Below are positions 1 to 8,695 of a DNA stretch of 64,000 bases, in pieces. The notes beneath the pieces are model-generated. The model was not told the origin of the DNA. It searched no databases and was given only the letters and a program-made list of their open reading frames with translations. Position numbers and translations under genes: made by a program. Position 1 is the first letter of the stretch; each line of letters begins with the position of its first letter. Origin of the DNA: Pseudomonas putida (GTDB taxonomy: Bacteria > Pseudomonadota > Gammaproteobacteria > Pseudomonadales > Pseudomonadaceae); contig NZ_JAETZZ010000009.1 in NCBI RefSeq assembly GCF_022627325.1, positions 124,001 to 188,000 of the forward strand. Direction: 5' to 3'.

Positions 1-631
1 GCGTCACCAGCAGCATGGTACGGCCTTCTTCGGCCAATGCGCGGATAACGTTAAGCACTTCCTGGACCATTTCCGGATCGAGCGCCGAGGTGGGCTCATC
101 GAACAGGATGACTTTAGGCCGCATGGCCAGGGTGCGGGCGATAGCAGCACGCTGCTGCTGGCCACCGGAAAGCTGGGCGGGGTAGCTGTGGCGTTTGTCG
201 TAGATGCCGACCTTGTTCAGCAGTGCTTCGGCCGCTTCGGTGGCTTCGGCCTTGCTCTGGCCGAGTACCCGGCGTGGCGCCTCGATGATGTTGTCGAGGA
301 TCGACATGTGCGGCCACAGGTTGAAATTCTGGAAGACGAAGCCGATTTCGCTGCGCAGGCGGTTGATCTGGCGGTTGTCGGCAGCGATCAGGTCGCCGTT
401 CTTGGCGGCCTTGAGCTTGAGAGCCTCACCGGCAACCAGGATTTCGCCCTGGTGCGGGTTTTCCAGCAGGTTGATGCAGCGCAGCAGGGTGGACTTGCCG
501 GAGCCGGACGATCCCAGAATGGAGATCACGTCACCGTCACGCGCGGTCAGCGAAATGCCCTTGAGAATTTCCTGGTCGCCGTAGCGTTTGTGCAGGTTGC
601 GGATTTCCAGCGCGGGCGTGGCCTGGGCCAT
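1..631 (-). CDS. Polar amino-acid ABC transporter ATP-binding protein (partial, 3' end outside window)
   Basis: ATPase subunit of a polar amino-acid (histidine/arginine/ornithine type) importer. It hydrolyses ATP at the inner membrane with permease and binding-protein partners that lie outside the window. The 210 visible residues start at ATG 631 ([18 protein letters not shown]). They carry Walker [10 protein letters not shown], the signature LSGGQQQR, Walker B VILFDE and the D-loop region SALDPEMV. The gene runs off the left edge just after TMLLVT, where the H-loop would follow, so only the last roughly 45 residues are missing. HisP/AotP/ArtP relatives are about 255 residues long. The substrate cannot be told from the ATPase alone. 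Confidence 0.93.
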   Translation of the reverse strand, partial: MAQATPALEIRNLHKRYGDQEILKGISLTARDGDVISILGSSGSGKSTLLRCINLLENPHQGEILVAGEALKLKAAKNGDLIAADNRQINRLRSEIGFVFQNFNLWPHMSILDNIIEAPRRVLGQSKAEATEAAEALLNKVGIYDKRHSYPAQLSGGQQQRAAIARTLAMRPKVILFDEPTSALDPEMVQEVLNVIRALAEEGRTMLLVT

Positions 632-1270
632 GTGCGGTCCTCATGTGTTCGGGTGCGTTCCCAGCTGTTGGCGGCCTTCCTGGCGTGCGCCAAGCTAGCA
701 TAGCGGCATCAGGGCGGCCAACAGGGTCGCAAGGGGCTTTGGGCAATGCTGGGGCAGTTTGTCGCATCGCTGCAGTGCAACGTCGCGCAGATGTCCGCGA
801 GGGTCTCGCCCAGCGCCGTAGCCTTGATGAAAAAAGGCGCGATGGTGCCAGCTTTGGGCGGCACTGGGAAGCGCTTTTGGGCCGTTTGCGGCTAAAGGTG
901 CTGTCGCTGGCGAGCATTCGGGGCTACCCAACGATAGGCCAACCGCAGCAAAGGGTTGTACCGCAGGGTTGCACTTTTTTGCATTGCAACGGTGCAAAGG
1001 TGTTACCGAGGAGCACCTTTGGTGCGATTGTAAGTGGGTATTTCTGTAATCTTACCCTTCCTGCCGCTTTTGATGGCCTTTCGGTCAGGCCTTGGCCGAA
1101 TGGCCTGCAGGCCGCTCGCTTTGCGGCCTGCCAGCTTCATATGACGAATGTGCCGGGCAGGTGGCCCGCTTATTGCCCTATGCAAACCGCCGATTGCAGT
1201 GACGCCTAAATCAACCCCGGGCGCGCTTTAACCCACAGTCGGGTGGTCCACTCCTTACAAAGGTAGTTTT
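632..1270. other. Intergenic region between divergent ABC ATPase and gabP
   Basis: About 640 bases with no convincing gene. The ORFs here have no family resemblance and lie on both strands. It must carry the divergent promoters for the ABC operon and the permease. The only clear structure is an 8-bp inverted repeat CAAAGGTG/CACCTTTG at 995-1021, preceded by a GC-poor stretch with several GCA/TGC repeats (970-992). Confidence 0.6.
995..1021. promoter_or_regulatory. Inverted repeat upstream of gabP
   Basis: CAAAGGTG, an 11-nt spacer, then CACCTTTG, about 250 bp upstream of the permease start. It could be an operator or an RNA hairpin. There is no T-run, so it is not a classic terminator. The function is unknown. 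Confidence 0.3.
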
Positions 1271-2656
1271 ATGAGCGGTAACAATTCCAATGACCTCGCT
1301 CAGGGGCTCAAACAACGGCATGTGACCATGCTGTCCATTGCTGGCGTTATCGGCGCCGGCCTGTTCGTCGGCTCCGGCCACGCCATCGCTGCTGCAGGCC
1401 CTGCCGTGCTGCTGGCCTATGCCGCTGCGGGCACCCTGGTGGTGCTGGTGATGCGCATGCTGGGTGAAATGGCGATCGCCTCGCCGGATACCGGTTCCTT
1501 CTCCACTTATGCCGACCGCGCGATTGGCCGCTGGGCCGGTTTCACCATCGGCTGGCTGTACTGGTGGTTCTGGGTGCTGGTGATCCCGCTGGAGGCCAAC
1601 GCCGCCGCCGCAATCCTGCATGCCTGGTTCCCGGCCGTTGACCTCTGGGCCTTCTCCCTTTTGATCACCTTGGCGCTGACCCTGACCAACCTGTGCAGTG
1701 TGAAGAACTACGGTGAGTTCGAGTTCTGGTTCGCCCTGCTCAAGGTGCTGGCGATCATTGGCTTCATCGTTGTGGGCTGTATCGCCATGTTCGGCCTGAT
1801 GCCGAGCAGCCAGGTCAGCGGTGCCAGCCACCTGTTCGACACTCAGGGCTTCATGCCCAATGGCCTGGGCGCTGTGCTGGCGGCCATGCTGACCACCATG
1901 TTCTCGTTCATGGGTACCGAGATCGTCACCATCGCTGCTGCCGAATCCAAAGACCCGGGCAAGCAGATCAGCCGTGCCACCAACTCGGTGATCTGGCGTA
2001 TCTGCCTGTTCTATCTGGTGTCGATCTTCCTGGTGGTGGCCCTGGTGCCGTGGAACGATCCGGCGCTGGCCGAGGCCGGTTCCTACCAGACCGTGCTGAG
2101 CCGCATCGGCGTGCCGAATGCCAAGCTGATCGTCGACATCGTGGTGCTGATCGCTGTAACCAGCTGCTTGAACTCGGCGCTGTACACCTCCTCACGCATG
2201 CTGTTCTCGTTGAGCAAGCGCGGTGATGCTCCGGCCATCGCCCAGCGCACCACCAAGGCGGCGACCCCGCATGTGGCCGTGTTGCTGTCCACCGCGGCGG
2301 CGTTCCTGTGTGTGTTCGCCAACTACGTGGCGCCTGCCCAGGTGTTCGAGTTCCTGCTGGCGAGCTCCGGCGCCATCGCGCTGCTGGTTTACCTGGTGAT
2401 CGCCGTTTCGCAGCTGCGCATGCGTAGCCAGCGTGAAGCGCGTGGTGAAAAGATCGTCTTCAAGATGTGGCTGTTCCCGGGGCTGACCTGGGCGAGCATT
2501 GTCTTCATCGTTGCCGTGCTGGTGGTGATGGCGCTGCGTGAGGATCACCGAGCGGAGATCATTGCGACTGCACTGCTGAGTATTGGTGTTGTGGCGGCTG
2601 GCTTGCTGGTGCAACGCAAGCGGCAGGTTGCCGGGCGGGTGGCGCTGGATCACTGA
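1271..2656 (+). CDS. gabP: GABA permease-like amino-acid transporter (APC superfamily)
   Basis: Inner-membrane proton-coupled amino-acid permease of 461 residues, the usual length for the GabP/AroP/ProY group. The N-terminus LKQRHVTMLSIAGVIGAGLF is the family's first-helix signature (GxIGxGLF). About 12 hydrophobic helices follow, with the conserved loop GEMAIASPDTGSFSTYADRAIG near residues 66-87 and SALYTSSRMLFSL in the second half. The start ATG follows a weak ribosome site (AAAGGTAG). It is monocistronic and ends in a strong terminator. GABA is the likely substrate by similarity of these motifs and by position in P. putida, but other small amino acids are possible. Confidence 0.88.
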   Translation: MSGNNSNDLAQGLKQRHVTMLSIAGVIGAGLFVGSGHAIAAAGPAVLLAYAAAGTLVVLVMRMLGEMAIASPDTGSFSTYADRAIGRWAGFTIGWLYWWFWVLVIPLEANAAAAILHAWFPAVDLWAFSLLITLALTLTNLCSVKNYGEFEFWFALLKVLAIIGFIVVGCIAMFGLMPSSQVSGASHLFDTQGFMPNGLGAVLAAMLTTMFSFMGTEIVTIAAAESKDPGKQISRATNSVIWRICLFYLVSIFLVVALVPWNDPALAEAGSYQTVLSRIGVPNAKLIVDIVVLIAVTSCLNSALYTSSRMLFSLSKRGDAPAIAQRTTKAATPHVAVLLSTAAAFLCVFANYVAPAQVFEFLLASSGAIALLVYLVIAVSQLRMRSQREARGEKIVFKMWLFPGLTWASIVFIVAVLVVMALREDHRAEIIATALLSIGVVAAGLLVQRKRQVAGRVALDH

Positions 2657-2675
2657 TCCGCGCTGGCTTCAAGGC

Positions 2676-2710
2676 AAAGGCCGCGCCCTGCGAGGGGTGC
2701 GGCCTTTTTT
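2676..2710 (+). terminator. Rho-independent terminator of gabP
   Basis: GC-rich stem AAAGGCCGC.../...GCGGCCTTTTTT with a T-run, 20 nt after the gabP stop. Confidence 0.85.
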
Positions 2711-2719
2711 GTGTGCCTG

Positions 2720-2756
2720 GGCTGGCCCTATCGCCGGCAAGCCGGCTCCTACATGG
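2720..2756. repeat. REP element (P. putida type)
   Basis: Contains the imperfect palindrome GCCGGCAAGCCGGC with the flanking TATC...CTCCTAC typical of the P. putida REP family. It lies between gabP and a convergent gene. Confidence 0.85.
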
Positions 2757-2884
2757 ACTGCGCCGGCTTTTAGCAATTGGGTAAGACAGTTGTTTCCACA
2801 GGGTTAGGCAGCGCAGCACAGACGGTGGCGCAAAAAGCTCACCGGCAAGGGCATCGAATTTGCGCTGCCAGGGCCGGTGAGCAT

Positions 2885-3328
2885 TCAGCCGAACTGTTTC
2901 TGCTGCTGTTGCTGCTTGGCCACCAGTTCGGAAGCGGCGATATAGGCTTCCTGGAACTCGTCGCTCTCCAGCCAGGCCATGGTGGTGTCTTCGTCGGCGC
3001 CATCTAGCCAGGTGCGATAAGCGTTGAACACCAGCACGATGTAGTCGGTGGCGTGCTCTTCCTTGTGGCCCTTGAGCACCAGTGCCAGCAGCGGGTCCAC
3101 CAGGAACACCGAGATCATCGAAACCAGGCTGGTCTCCTGGGCGGCCTTCATCTTCACGAACAGCTCTTTGTAGCTGTCGGTTTCCATGGCCTTGTTGAAC
3201 ACCTGCTCGACACTGGCGCTGTCACCGGCGCTGGGTTTCACGGCCTGGCCGCTGCGCACCATGCGGTTTTGCTTGGCCTTGCTGGCGGCGCGTTTGGCGC
3301 GTTTCTGTTGCTTGGTAGTGGTGGCCAT
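2885..3328 (-). CDS. Conserved hypothetical protein (Pseudomonas)
   Basis: A 147-residue protein of no recognised function. The first 25 residues are very basic (KQQKRAKRAASKAKQNR). The middle has one hydrophobic stretch (SMISVFLVDPLLALVL, about residues 69-84). The C-terminus has an acidic patch and a poly-glutamine tail (KQQQQQKQFG). There is no signal peptide. The start ATG at 3328 precedes a basic N-terminus of the kind seen in nucleic-acid-binding proteins, but that is only a guess. It lies alone between gabP (convergent) and ppk2 (same strand). Confidence 0.75.
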   Translation of the reverse strand: MATTTKQQKRAKRAASKAKQNRMVRSGQAVKPSAGDSASVEQVFNKAMETDSYKELFVKMKAAQETSLVSMISVFLVDPLLALVLKGHKEEHATDYIVLVFNAYRTWLDGADEDTTMAWLESDEFQEAYIAASELVAKQQQQQKQFG

Positions 3329-3402
3329 GGGGCGGGAAATCCTTGGGGGCGAAAATGTGCGTATTGAAGCCTAATTGCCCGGGAAACCCAAGCCCCGGCC
3401 AT

Positions 3403-4392
3403 TCAGCGCTCAGGCGTACAACTTTCATCCTCCTCGAACCCGCGCGAAGCCCGGCCAACCAGCAAGTCATCCGGCGCGTACGCCACGCTGGGGTCCTTGC
3501 CCGGGTAATCCAGCGAATGCAGGAAATGCCGGATGCAGTTGATCCGCGCACGCTTCTTGTCATCGGACTTGATCACCGTCCACGGTGCATCGCCAGTGTC
3601 GGTGTGGAAGAACATCGCCTCCTTGGCGGCGGTGTAGTCCTCCCACTTATCCAGTGACTTGATGTCGATAGGCGAGAGCTTCCAGTGCTTGAGCGGGTCG
3701 TCCCGGCGTGAGATGAAGCGGCGCAGCTGCTCTTCGCGGTTCACCGAAAACCAGTATTTGAACAGCAGGATGCCGCTGTTGCACAGCATGCGCTCCAGGT
3801 CCGGCGCCTGGCGCATGAACTCCAGGTACTGCAATGGTGTGCAGAATTCCATCACCTTCTCGACCCCGGCGCGGTTGTACCAGGAGCGGTCGAAGAACAC
3901 CATTTCACCAGCCGTGGGCAGGTGTTGGATGTAGCGCTGGAAATACCACTGGCCCTTTTCCTGCTCGGAAGGTTTCTCCAGCGCGACGATGCGCGCACCC
4001 CGTGGGTTCAGGTGTTCCATGAAGCGCTTGATGGTGCCGCCCTTGCCTGCCGCATCCCGCCCTTCGAACAGCACCACCACGCGCTGGCCGGTGTCCTTGA
4101 CCCAGCTTTGTACCTTCAGCAGCTCGATCTGCAGCGCGTGCTTGGCCTTTTCGTATTCCTGGCGGCGCATGCGGGTCGGGTAGGGGTAGCTCGCCGGTAG
4201 CCGGGCAGAGGTGCTGTCCTCGTTGCTGCCTTTCGGCGCGCTGGCCACTTCCAGGGCCGCCGGTTCCTGGCTGACCTGGGTGATGGAGGGCTCAGGTTTG
4301 CGTTGGCGGGCGCGGCGGGCGCGAGGCTTGGGTGCGGTGCTGGGCGTCGGTTCTGCGGGGGCGGGGAGCAGGAGGGGGGATTCTTCGCTCAT
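3403..4392 (-). CDS. ppk2: Polyphosphate kinase 2 (PPK2)
   Basis: Transfers phosphate between inorganic polyphosphate and nucleotides (NDP/NTP). The 329-residue protein has a Pro/Ala/Arg-rich extension of about 70 residues and then the PPK2 P-loop kinase domain. Visible motifs are Walker A GRDAAGKGG (about 111-119), FFDRSWYNRAGVE (Walker B region), and the lid SRRDDPLKHWKLSPID. I chose ATG 4392 (MSEESPLLL) over the longer ORF start because AAGGACC lies just upstream and the longer extension would cross the intergenic terminator near 4511. The short one-domain form usually favours GDP/ADP phosphorylation; the exact class is not decided here. Confidence 0.92.
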   Translation of the reverse strand: MSEESPLLLPAPAEPTPSTAPKPRARRARQRKPEPSITQVSQEPAALEVASAPKGSNEDSTSARLPASYPYPTRMRRQEYEKAKHALQIELLKVQSWVKDTGQRVVVLFEGRDAAGKGGTIKRFMEHLNPRGARIVALEKPSEQEKGQWYFQRYIQHLPTAGEMVFFDRSWYNRAGVEKVMEFCTPLQYLEFMRQAPDLERMLCNSGILLFKYWFSVNREEQLRRFISRRDDPLKHWKLSPIDIKSLDKWEDYTAAKEAMFFHTDTGDAPWTVIKSDDKKRARINCIRHFLHSLDYPGKDPSVAYAPDDLLVGRASRGFEEDESCTPER

Positions 4393-4510
4393 GGAGGTCC
4401 TTGCGAGGTCGATTCGAATGTTCGACTGCAATTGTGGGTTTGAGCGAGAGGGGGTTAGTTGATGCGGGTCAACGCTACGGGGTAGGCAAACAGGCTGAAA
4501 AATTCCAGGC

Positions 4511-4542
4511 AACAAAAAACCCGCACTGGGCGGGTTTCTTGT
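4511..4542 (-). terminator. Terminator downstream of tRNA-Phe (bidirectional)
   Basis: Stem ACCCGC/GCGGGT flanked by A and T runs on both sides (ACAAAAAACCCGC...GCGGGTTTCTTGT). It ends the tRNA transcript on the minus strand. Confidence 0.8.
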
Positions 4543-4582
4543 TGTCGCTTCGGGTAACTTTGCAACCACCAGAAGCTGAAGG

Positions 4583-4658
4583 TGGTGCCCAGAGACGGAG
4601 TCGAACCGCCGACACGAGGATTTTCAATCCTCTGCTCTACCGACTGAGCTATCTGGGC
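4583..4658 (-). tRNA. tRNA-Phe (anticodon GAA)
   Basis: A 76-nt cloverleaf on the minus strand with acceptor GCCCAGA/TCTGGGC, the D-loop motif AGCTCAGTCGGTAGAGC, anticodon loop TTGAAAA (GAA at 4625-4623), T-loop GGTTCGACTCC and an encoded 3' CCA. The identity is unambiguous. It is transcribed alone, with its own promoter and terminator. Confidence 0.97.
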
Positions 4659-4668
4659 GACGAGGTGA

Positions 4669-4697
4669 ATTAAATAGATTTCCAGACCGCTCGTCAA
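4669..4697 (-). promoter_or_regulatory. Sigma70 promoter of tRNA-Phe
   Basis: On the minus strand a -35 box TTGACG (4697-4692) and a -10 box TTTAAT (4674-4669) are separated by exactly 17 nt, 10 nt before the mature tRNA 5' end. An AT-rich UP-like stretch lies further upstream. Confidence 0.75.
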
Positions 4698-4748
4698 CGA
4701 CTTTTTGAAAAAATTTTAAATTAATTCCGTCGCTTACGATTTTCAGGG

Positions 4749-5021
4749 TCATTCGGCCGGTGGAACGTAACCTTCCGCCTGCGCGTAATCTTCGCCGGCG
4801 AAAAACTTGTCCATCTCGCCCTGAAGGAACTTGCGGTCCTCGGCGTTCATCATGTTCAGGCGCTTCTCGTTGATCAGCATGGTCTGGTGCTTCTGCCAGT
4901 CGGCCCAGGCTTGCTGCGAGATGTGCTCGAAGATGTCCTGGCCCTTGGCGCCCGGGTAAGGCGGGCGCTCCAGGCCTGGCAGTTGTTCTTTGTATTTGCG
5001 GCACATCACGGTGCGGGTCAT
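4749..5021 (-). CDS. yggX: Probable Fe(2+)-trafficking / oxidative damage protection protein
   Basis: A 90-residue cytosolic protein of the YggX family, which protects Fe-S proteins and is commonly paired with MutY. The N-terminus [17 protein letters not shown] contains the family's single conserved Cys, followed by PPYPGAKGQ and the helix [20 protein letters not shown]. Its start overlaps the mutY stop by 4 nt (ATGA), so translation is probably coupled. The link to MutY makes sense because MutY carries a [4Fe-4S] cluster. Confidence 0.95.
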   Translation of the reverse strand: MTRTVMCRKYKEQLPGLERPPYPGAKGQDIFEHISQQAWADWQKHQTMLINEKRLNMMNAEDRKFLQGEMDKFFAGEDYAQAEGYVPPAE

Positions 5022-6085
5022 CGGGCATCTCCTGCAATCAGTTCGTTGGCCGCGCGTTTGAGCAGCTTTTTGACCGGGGCGGCGAGGCCCAGGCGCGGCG
5101 GGGTGGCGAGGTTATACCAGAGCCAGTCGGCCTCGGCCACGTGCTGGCCGACGGGGTCGACACGCACCAGCCATGGCTCGATCGCCAGCTGGAAATGGCT
5201 GAAGGTATGGGTCAGGCCGTCCAGCGCGCGGCTTTCGGCCAGGCGCAGGCCATGCTGGTAGGCCAGGTCATCGAGCTGCTCGATGGCGTCCAGCTCCGGC
5301 AGGCTCCACAGGCCGCCCCACAGGCCGCTGGACGGGCGCCGGTACAGCAGGATGGCGCCTTCATGGTTGGCCAACAGCGGCATCAGCGTGCGCCGCTGGG
5401 GCAGCGCTTTGCGCGGTTTGGGTTCGGGGTAGCGCGTTTCTTCGCCATGCAGGTGCGCTTCGCAGCCGCTGCGCACGGGGCACAGCAGGCAAGTTGGCTT
5501 GCTGCGGGTGCACAGCGTGGCGCCCAGGTCCATCATCGCCTGGGTATAGTGGTTGGCGCGTTGTTGCGGGGTGAAGCGCTCGGCGGTGGCCCATAGGGCA
5601 TTGGCCACCTTCGGCTCGCCTGGGTAACCGGCCTGGGCGGTGAAGCGGGCCAGCACGCGTTTGACGTTGCCGTCGAGGATCGGCGCACGGATACCCATGC
5701 TGATGCTGGCAATGGCACCGGCGGTGGAGAGGCCGATACCTGGCAGCTCGGTAAGCTGTTCGACACTGCGCGGGAACTCACCGCCGTATTGCTCGACGAC
5801 GATCTTCGCGGCCTTCTGCAGGTTGCGTGCGCGGGTGTAGTAACCCAGGCCGGTCCACAGGTGCAGCACCTCGTCCTCCGGTGCTTCGGCCAGCGCCTGC
5901 ACGGTGGGCAGGGCCTGCATGAAGCGGTCGAAGTAGTTCAGCACGGTGCTGACCTGGGTCTGTTGCAGCATGATTTCCGACACCCACACCCGGTAAGGGT
6001 TGATGCCTTGCTGCCAGGGCAGGTCGTGCCGGCCGTGCTGGTCGTACCAGTCCAGCACGGCGCTGGAGAACTGCGCAGGGCTCAT
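5018..6085 (-). CDS. mutY: A/G-specific adenine glycosylase
   Basis: Base-excision repair enzyme that removes adenine mispaired with 8-oxoguanine. It has 355 residues, normal for the family. The catalytic region [14 protein letters not shown] holds the Glu, the helix-hairpin-helix is [16 protein letters not shown], and the iron-sulfur loop shows C-x6-C-x2-C-x5-C in [17 protein letters not shown]. The C-terminal NUDIX-like domain (about 225-350) recognises 8-oxoG. It is sandwiched between yggX and asmA with 4-nt overlaps on both sides, forming a tight operon. Confidence 0.97.
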   Translation of the reverse strand: MSPAQFSSAVLDWYDQHGRHDLPWQQGINPYRVWVSEIMLQQTQVSTVLNYFDRFMQALPTVQALAEAPEDEVLHLWTGLGYYTRARNLQKAAKIVVEQYGGEFPRSVEQLTELPGIGLSTAGAIASISMGIRAPILDGNVKRVLARFTAQAGYPGEPKVANALWATAERFTPQQRANHYTQAMMDLGATLCTRSKPTCLLCPVRSGCEAHLHGEETRYPEPKPRKALPQRRTLMPLLANHEGAILLYRRPSSGLWGGLWSLPELDAIEQLDDLAYQHGLRLAESRALDGLTHTFSHFQLAIEPWLVRVDPVGQHVAEADWLWYNLATPPRLGLAAPVKKLLKRAANELIAGDAR

Positions 6086-8325
6086 CGCTTGAACAGCCCC
6101 TTGAGCGCGTCTTTCAATTCTGGGCTCACTTTGTCTCCGAGTTTTTCATCAAGTTTTTCATCGATCTTGTCTTTGAGGCGGTTGCCGGCCAGCTTGGCGG
6201 CAACCTTGCCCAGGCCGTCCTGGTCAAGGCGGCAGGCCTTGGCACCAAGCTCCAGCGGGCCACGGCAACGCAGCGGCAGTTCGACGCCGACGTAACGCTC
6301 ATTGACCTGGCAGGCCGGGTCGGGCATGGCGCGCTGGTCACCTTCGACGATCACCCCGACGTTGTAGTCCATGCCGAGCACGCGCAGGTCCAGGTCGCCG
6401 TGGCCGTTGACGGTCAGGCCTGGGATGCGTGCCTTGAGGTCCGGGTTGCTGGCCACGCCGTTGCGCACCACCAGGCTGCCGCGCAACTCCTGGAACGGTG
6501 TGTCCTTGCCGCGTGGCTCGCCGCTGAGGGTCTTGCGGTTCAGCGTGGCGATGGCCTGGCAGAGCTGCTGTTCCAGGTTGGCGTTGACCAGCACGCCGTC
6601 GTTGATGGTGAAGTTTGCGTTGCCGTTGAGGGTGTCCACCAGTGCCTTCTGGCTGTTACCGGTGGCTGTCAGGTCGCTGCTGAGGGTCAGCAGGCCTTTG
6701 ACCGGCGGGGCCTGGTCTTTGTCTTCAGCCTTGATGAAGTGCTCAACCGGCACGCGGTTGATCTTGGTGTTGACGCCAATCTGCGGCACGGCTGGGCGCA
6801 CATCGACGGTGCCTTTGGCTTCGAAGCTGCCGTTATAGAGGCCGCCGCGCAGGGTCTGCAGGGTGATCAGGCCGCCCTGGCCGTTCGCTTGCAGTTGCGC
6901 GTCGTTGATCGGCAGCTTGTCCAGGGTCAGTGAGCCGAAGGCCAGGTCGGCCTGCAGGTCGAGCGTGCGCAGGCGGTCCACCGGCAGCAGCTTGTCGTTG
7001 CTCCAGGCTACCTGGGTGGGGGCGTTAGGCAGCGGAGAACTGCCGGCACCGGCGATGGCGCTGGCTTCCTGTTGCTTGACCTCGTTCTGGCGCGCTGCGG
7101 TGGCACCCTTGGCTTCATCGCTCTTGGCCGGCATGTAGCGGTCGGCGTCGAACGTGTCGGCCTTGAGCTGCAAGCGCAACGCTTGCTTGGCAAAGTTCTC
7201 GACGGCAACGCGGCCGGTGAAGGTGCTGTCGTCGAGTTTTACCGCGAGGTCTTCCAGGGCCAGGCTGTTTGGCGTGCCCTGCAGGCGGCTGACCAGCTCC
7301 AGCTTGTTGAAGGCTGCGGGGTCGCTGGTGGCCGGCAGGGGGTGGCCGATGCCATCGAGGAAGGTGCGCAGGTCGAACTGCGCGATGGACAGCCCACCGC
7401 TGAGCTGCGGCGTCTTGTCCAGGTCGCGCAGGTTGAGCTCGCCCAGGGCGCGCAGCTGGTTGGCCGAGATTTTCAGGCCGTTCCAAGTGGCGACGTTGGC
7501 TGCCATGTCGACCAGCAGCTGGCCTTGGGCCGCGAAGGTCATGGTCTTGCCGGCCAGCGGCTCGCCCGAGGTTTCGCCGGACAGGCGCATGTCCTCGAAG
7601 TTATAGCGCTTGAGCTTGCGGTCAAAGCGCAGCTCGCCGGCAAGTTCGGTGCGTGCCTTCATGTTCGGCTGGCTGGCGCTGAGGAAGGCGCTGGCCTTGA
7701 GCGGGATGTTCGCACCCTCGTGAATCGGGCCGGTGCTCAGCTGGATGCTTTCGGCGCTGTAGCTCTGGCCGGTCTTGGCATCGCTGTAGTGCACGCGGGC
7801 GTTGTTCACGGTCAGGCTGTCGATGTCGAGCTTGACCGCACGTTCGCTGCTGCTCTCTGCAGAGGCGTTGGGCTGATCTGCAGGCGCAGGTGCACTGGCG
7901 GTCGGGCCGGTTTGCGCAGGCAGCGGTTTGCCGATGTCTTCCCAGTTGCCATGGCCCTGTTCATCACGGTTCAGGGTCAGGTTCAGGCCTTCGACGCGCA
8001 CATCGCTCATCTGCACTTCACGGCGCAGCAAGGGCAGCACGCGGACCGACAGGCCAAGCATCTGCAGGTCGGCGAACGGCTCCTTGGGCTTGTTCAAGGT
8101 GGCGATGCTGGCTTCGTGAAGCTCCAGGCCCAGCCAGGGGAACAGGCTCCAGCCGATGTCGCCATTGAGGGTCAGCTCGACGTGGGCCTTGTCGCGCGCC
8201 AACTGGCGGATCTCGTCTTTATAGTCGTTGGGATCGAAGAGGTGGGTCAGGGCGAAGCCCAGCGCCACGATGATCAGCAGCAACCCGAGAAGCCCCAGTC
8301 CCAGGAGTTTGCCGAACGCTTTCAT
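6082..8325 (-). CDS. AsmA family protein
   Basis: A 747-residue inner-membrane-anchored protein. Residues 4-26 (FGKLLGLGLLGLLLIIVALGF) form a single N-terminal helix, followed by FDPNDYKDEIRQLARDK, the characteristic AsmA start. The rest is periplasmic and beta-rich. Between about 395 and 440 lies a low-complexity Ala/Ser/Gln linker. AsmA-like proteins resemble VPS13-type lipid-transfer bridges and affect outer-membrane phospholipid and LPS homeostasis. It is the first gene of asmA-mutY-yggX. The exact paralogue (AsmA, YhjG-like) is not distinguishable here. Confidence 0.88.
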   Translation of the reverse strand: MKAFGKLLGLGLLGLLLIIVALGFALTHLFDPNDYKDEIRQLARDKAHVELTLNGDIGWSLFPWLGLELHEASIATLNKPKEPFADLQMLGLSVRVLPLLRREVQMSDVRVEGLNLTLNRDEQGHGNWEDIGKPLPAQTGPTASAPAPADQPNASAESSSERAVKLDIDSLTVNNARVHYSDAKTGQSYSAESIQLSTGPIHEGANIPLKASAFLSASQPNMKARTELAGELRFDRKLKRYNFEDMRLSGETSGEPLAGKTMTFAAQGQLLVDMAANVATWNGLKISANQLRALGELNLRDLDKTPQLSGGLSIAQFDLRTFLDGIGHPLPATSDPAAFNKLELVSRLQGTPNSLALEDLAVKLDDSTFTGRVAVENFAKQALRLQLKADTFDADRYMPAKSDEAKGATAARQNEVKQQEASAIAGAGSSPLPNAPTQVAWSNDKLLPVDRLRTLDLQADLAFGSLTLDKLPINDAQLQANGQGGLITLQTLRGGLYNGSFEAKGTVDVRPAVPQIGVNTKINRVPVEHFIKAEDKDQAPPVKGLLTLSSDLTATGNSQKALVDTLNGNANFTINDGVLVNANLEQQLCQAIATLNRKTLSGEPRGKDTPFQELRGSLVVRNGVASNPDLKARIPGLTVNGHGDLDLRVLGMDYNVGVIVEGDQRAMPDPACQVNERYVGVELPLRCRGPLELGAKACRLDQDGLGKVAAKLAGNRLKDKIDEKLDEKLGDKVSPELKDALKGLFKR

Positions 8326-8695
8326 GGGCGAGTCCTTGTAGTCCGTATTTGATTTTCAAGCGCCAGAGTATAGCGCCGCAGTGGTATGCCCAGCGTACTC
8401 GACAAGAGATACAGAGCATTTCCTACCGATTGATCAGGTGTTGTGGCTTTCGACAGTTGTGGTTTGGGCAGTTCCTTTTACCTGTACCGCAAGCAATACC
8501 GATTCAGCCGTTCGAAAAATAACGATATCAGATTGCTTTCATGTCATAGGCGAACTGGTACTCTTTCGGCGCCTGCGAAGCGGCCGCGACGTATTGTCGC
8601 GGAACGTTGCCATGAAACGGCCGAGCCTTACGTGCCAGCAAAAGAGCCGGGCATTCAATGCGCACGCATCGTCTACCTACAAAAGGATCACATCC
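8326..8695. other. Intergenic region between asmA and MFS transporter (divergent promoters)
   Basis: A 370-base stretch with lower GC in the middle (8400-8540). No gene is supported; the ORF extensions of the MFS gene into it lack any membrane-protein character. It presumably holds the divergent promoters. No clear operator is seen. Confidence 0.5.

Noticed and set aside
1081..1140. Sigma54 (-24/-12) promoter for gabP
   Set aside because: TTGGCCGAATGGCCTGCAG has the GG and GC dinucleotides 11 nt apart instead of 10, so it is not a valid match.
7072..8352. 426-codon plus-strand open frame opposite asmA
   Set aside because: Antisense shadow of the AsmA gene.
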